Source: Lapillicoccus sp.
Lineage (GTDB): Bacteria > Actinomycetota > Actinomycetes > Actinomycetales > Dermatophilaceae
Direction: 5' to 3'
NCBI RefSeq assembly: GCF_025353065.1
Contig: NZ_JANXRJ010000319.1
Span: 1 to 64,000, forward strand
DNA length: 64,000 nucleotides
Within the stretch, counting starts at the first letter, position 1; each line of letters begins with the position of its first letter. The notes under the pieces are model-generated. The model did no database searches. It saw only the letters and a list, made by a program, of their open reading frames with translations, and was not told where the DNA came from. Below, piece by piece: positions 58,102-64,000 of the stretch. The position numbers and the translations under genes were made by a program.

Positions 58102-58987
58102 CAGTGGCCTCCGCTCGCCGGCGGGGCGCCGACGGCGTCCTCCGGGACCACGCAGTAGCCGTCGGCGAACGCGTCCCAGCGCACCCGGTCGCCCCGGAAG
58201 ACCGGGCCCTCGACGCAGGAGCGCACCATCCGCGTGCGGCCGTCGTTGCCGACGACCGGCATGACGCAGGTCATGCAGACCCCGATCCCGCACGCCATCG
58301 CCTCCTCGACGGCGACCTGGGCCACGGCGCCCTCACGGGTGGCGACCTCGGTGATCGAGCGCAGCATGCCCATCGGTCCGCAACCGTAGACCACGGCCGC
58401 TCCCGTGCGCCGGATCACCTCTGGCAGCACGTCGCTCACCCACCCCTGAGTGCCCGCGGACCCGTCGTCGGTCGTCACGGTGACGCCGTCAGCCGACCGA
58501 CGGGCCAGGGCGGCTCCGAAGAGCCGGTCCTCCGACGCGGCACCGAGCACCATCTCGACGTGGCAGCCGCGTTCGCGCAGGTGCTCGGCGAGCCAGAACA
58601 AGGGGGCACTGCCGTAGCCCCCGCCCACGAGGACGCACGCGACGGGCTCGTTGGGCAGCGGGAAGGGCCGACCCAGCGGGCCGACGACGTCGACCTGGCC
58701 GTGCAACGGCAGCTCGGTGATCCACGTCGATCCCGGACCGGCGGCCGCCAGCACGAGCTCCACGGTGCCGCCGTAGGTGCCGCTGGGGCTGACCCGGTGG
58801 ATCGAGAAGCAGCGGCGCAGCAGGTTGGCCGAGGTGCTGCCGCCGACGGCGAGCGCCACGAACTGCCCCGGCCGCGCCAGCTCGGCGACCCCGGGGGCGA
58901 CGAGGGTGAGGTGGTGGTAGGCCCCGACCCGCCTGGTCGCGATCAGCTCGCCGGCGACCTGCGTGACGCCCGCGTTGGGGATGGCGC

Positions 58988-58991
<4 letters not shown>
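58101..58991 (-). CDS. pyrK: dihydroorotate dehydrogenase electron transfer subunit
   Basis: PyrK carries electrons from PyrD to NAD through FAD and a [2Fe-2S] cluster. The 296-residue protein has an FAD-binding [12 protein letters not shown] block, NAD-binding [12 protein letters not shown], and the C-terminal cysteine set in [16 protein letters not shown] with a later [12 protein letters not shown] at 58991 overlaps the carB stop. This is a normal member, with no lost ligands. Confidence 0.95.
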
Positions 58992-62304
<3,313 letters not shown>

Positions 62305-62305
<1 letters not shown>

Positions 62306-63567
62306 CAGGCCTGCGCCTCCTTCGGGTGGTGGTGCTGCGTCTGGTGGTGCTGCGTCTGGTGGTGCTGCATGAGCTCGACGAACCGGTCGAAGAGATAAGC
62401 CGCGTCGTGCGGTCCGGCCGCCGCCTCCGGGTGGTACTGCACGGAGTAGGCCGGCACGTCGAGGCACTCGAGGCCCTCCACGACACCGTCGTTGAGGCAG
62501 ACGTGCGAGACCTGCACCCGCCCGTATGCCGTGTCGCTGTCCCGGTCGGTCGGGGCGTCGACCGCGAAGCCGTGGTTGTGGGCCGTCACCTCGACCTTGC
62601 CCGTCCGGCGGTCCATCACCGGCTGGTTGATCCCGCGGTGGCCGTACTTCAGCTTGAAGGTGCCGAACCCGAGCGCCCGCCCGAGGATCTGGTTGCCGAA
62701 GCAGATGCCGAAGAAGGGTATCCGCGCGTCGAGCACCCGGCGCAGCAGCGCGACCTCGGTGTCCGCGGTCGACGGGTCGCCCGGGCCGTTGGAGAAGAAC
62801 ACCCCGTCGGGCCGCAAGGCCCGGATCTGCTCGAAGGTGGTCGTCGCCGGCAGCACGTGCACCTCGATCCCCTGCTGCGACAACAGCTGTGGCGTCATCG
62901 CCTTGATCCCGAGGTCGAGGGCGGCGACCGTGAACCGCTTCTCTCCCACCGCCTCGACGACGTAGGGCTCGGCCGTGCTGACCTCGGCCGCGAGGGCCGC
63001 GCCCGCCATCGGGGGTGACTCGCGCACCCGGTCGGCCAGCGACGCCGTCGACGGGGGCGGCATATCGGTGGGGTGGTCGCCGGAGAAGATGCCGGCACGC
63101 ATCGAGCCCCGCTCGCGCAGGTGACGGGTGAGGGCGCGGGTGTCGATGCCGCTGATGCCGACGACGCCCTGGTCGCGCAGGGCGTCCTCGAGCGACCTCG
63201 TGGAGCGCCAGCTGCTCGGGCGCAGGGCCGGGTCGCGCACGACGTAGCCCGCGACCCAGATCCGGTTCGACTCCGCATCCTCAGCATTGACACCGGTGTT
63301 GCCGATGTGCGGAGCCGTCATCACGACGACCTGCCGGTGGTAGCTCGGGTCGGTGAGCGTCTCCTGGTAGCCCGTCATCCCGGTCGAGAACACCGCCTCG
63401 CCGACGGTCTCCCCGACGGCGCCGTAGGCCTCGCCGTGGAAGGCCCGACCGTCCTCGAGGACGAGGACCGCCGGACCACGGTCGGGCAGCAGGTCGAGGG
63501 TCGGCAGTGGAGCGCTCACGGGTGCTCTTTCGGGTGCAGAGGGGACAGGGGTCCGGGACGGGCTCAT
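62305..63567 (-). CDS. carA: carbamoyl-phosphate synthase small subunit
   Basis: CarA supplies ammonia to CarB from glutamine. The class I amidotransferase domain has the nucleophile in [15 protein letters not shown] and the His-Glu pair in [14 protein letters not shown]. Length is 420 residues, above the usual 380-390: there is an N-terminal Pro/Ala extension (a GTG at 63519 is another possible start) and a C-terminal tail, [18 protein letters not shown], encoded by a 15-bp repeat. ATG at 63567 overlaps the pyrC stop (ATGA), which favours the longer start. Confidence 0.96.
62328..62370. repeat. 15-bp tandem repeat encoding a His/Gln tail
   Basis: Two perfect copies of ggtggtgctgcgtct (62328-62342 and 62343-62357) and a third, shortened one (62358-62370) lie at the 3' end of carA. 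Each unit encodes Gln-Thr-Gln-His-His on the minus strand, giving a run with seven histidines just before the carA stop. Confidence 0.95.
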
Positions 63568-64000
63568 GACGGCCGCCCCGGGTCGGACGTGCGGCGACCG
63601 CGCAGCCAGGTGCCGACGACCGCGCCGGTGAGGGTGCGCCCGTGCCAGGGGTTGTTGCGTGACAACGACACCGACGTGGCCCGGTCGACGGTCGTGATGG
63701 CGGACGGGTCGACCAGGGTGATGTTGGCGGGCGACCCGGCGGTCAACGGCATACCGTGCGCGGCCACTCCACCCGATCCCCGCAGCTGCGCGATGCGGGC
63801 CGGCGCGACCGACATCACCCGGGCGACCCCCTCCCAGTCGAGCAGGCCCGTCAGCACCATCGACTCGCTGACGACCGCGAGCGCGGTCTCGAGGCCGAGC
63901 ATCCCGAAGGCCGCGTCGACGAAGGCGTGCTCCTTGTCGTGCCGGGCGTGCGGTGCGTGGTCGGTGGCGACGGCGTCGATCGTGCCGTCGGCGAGACCGG
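63564..64000 (-). CDS. pyrC: dihydroorotase (partial)
   Basis: This is the C-terminal 145 residues of dihydroorotase, which closes carbamoyl aspartate to dihydroorotate; the start lies beyond the right edge. The metal-site Asp is in [16 protein letters not shown], followed by [13 protein letters not shown] and [12 protein letters not shown], with the [22 protein letters not shown] block at the end. The stop overlaps the carA start. pyrB and pyrR probably lie just outside the window. Confidence 0.95.
   Translation of the reverse strand, partial: GLADGTIDAVATDHAPHARHDKEHAFVDAAFGMLGLETALAVVSESMVLTGLLDWEGVARVMSVAPARIAQLRGSGGVAAHGMPLTAGSPANITLVDPSAITTVDRATSVSLSRNNPWHGRTLTGAVVGTWLRGRRTSDPGRPS

Noticed and set aside
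62328-62370. Histidine tail on CarA as a cloning tag or vector artefact
   Set aside because: It is a repeat-derived His/Gln/Thr pattern inside an operon with a natural overlap to carB; no vector sequence flanks it.

Overview
This 64 kb window is chromosomal DNA from a high-GC actinobacterium. The gene content fits Micrococcales, perhaps an Intrasporangiaceae-like genus; that placement is an inference from gene families and order, not a sequence comparison. Actinobacterial markers include mihF next to gmk, a PriA without helicase motifs, the trp-operon membrane proteins (TIGR02234 and HGxxPAAW families), a TIGR03085 protein, and a PnuC-type riboflavin transporter in a rib operon. Most of the window is minus-strand biosynthetic operons with start/stop overlaps of 1-8 bases.

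Layout by position. 1-14,267 (minus): hisI-trpE-two trp-associated membrane proteins-RDD protein-DUF2752 protein-trpC-trpB-trpA-lgt-gltB-gltD, with gltD cut by the left edge. 14,341-28,517: mixed accessory genes, including a DUF402 protein, a heterodimeric ABC exporter, an MFS transporter, a metallo-beta-lactamase-fold hydrolase, GNAT, TIGR03085, a DUF2142 membrane protein, hisF, a P-loop kinase, an SGNH hydrolase, an unknown protein, a cysteine hydrolase and a PH-domain protein. 28,526-34,302 (minus): hisG-hisE and the riboflavin operon ribD-ribE-ribM-ribBA-ribH behind an FMN riboswitch. 34,374-35,033: rpe.

35,034-43,330 is an accessory island lying between rpe and rsmB, genes that are normally neighbours in actinobacteria. 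It holds a truncated patatin gene, fragments of IS110-type and ISL3-type transposases around an orphan Rhs/YD-repeat segment, a truncated flavin reductase gene, and a plus-strand cassette that looks like a small ribosomally made peptide (RiPP) locus: a 43-residue precursor ending in a four-cysteine core, a PqqD-like/M50-type membrane protease (apparently with a one-base frameshift near its start), and a TPR protein. A two-subunit molybdenum hydroxylase closes the island.

43,331-64,000 (mostly minus): def-fmt-rsmB, an ArsR/MFS pair, arfB, priA, metK, coaBC, rpoZ, gmk, mihF, then pyrF-pyrD-pyrK-carB-carA-pyrC with pyrC cut by the right edge. A VapBC toxin-antitoxin pair is inserted between pyrF and mihF.

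Three genome-scale patterns cut across the genes. (1) The octamer GTATGCCG or its complement occurs about 52 times by my reading, in every reading frame and on both strands, against about 2 expected from base composition. (2) A family of 44-bp imperfect palindromes sits between genes, twice as tandem doublets with a 19-20 bp spacer. (3) Short tandem repeats encode low-complexity C-terminal tails on three otherwise ordinary proteins (TIGR02234 protein, RibE, CarA).
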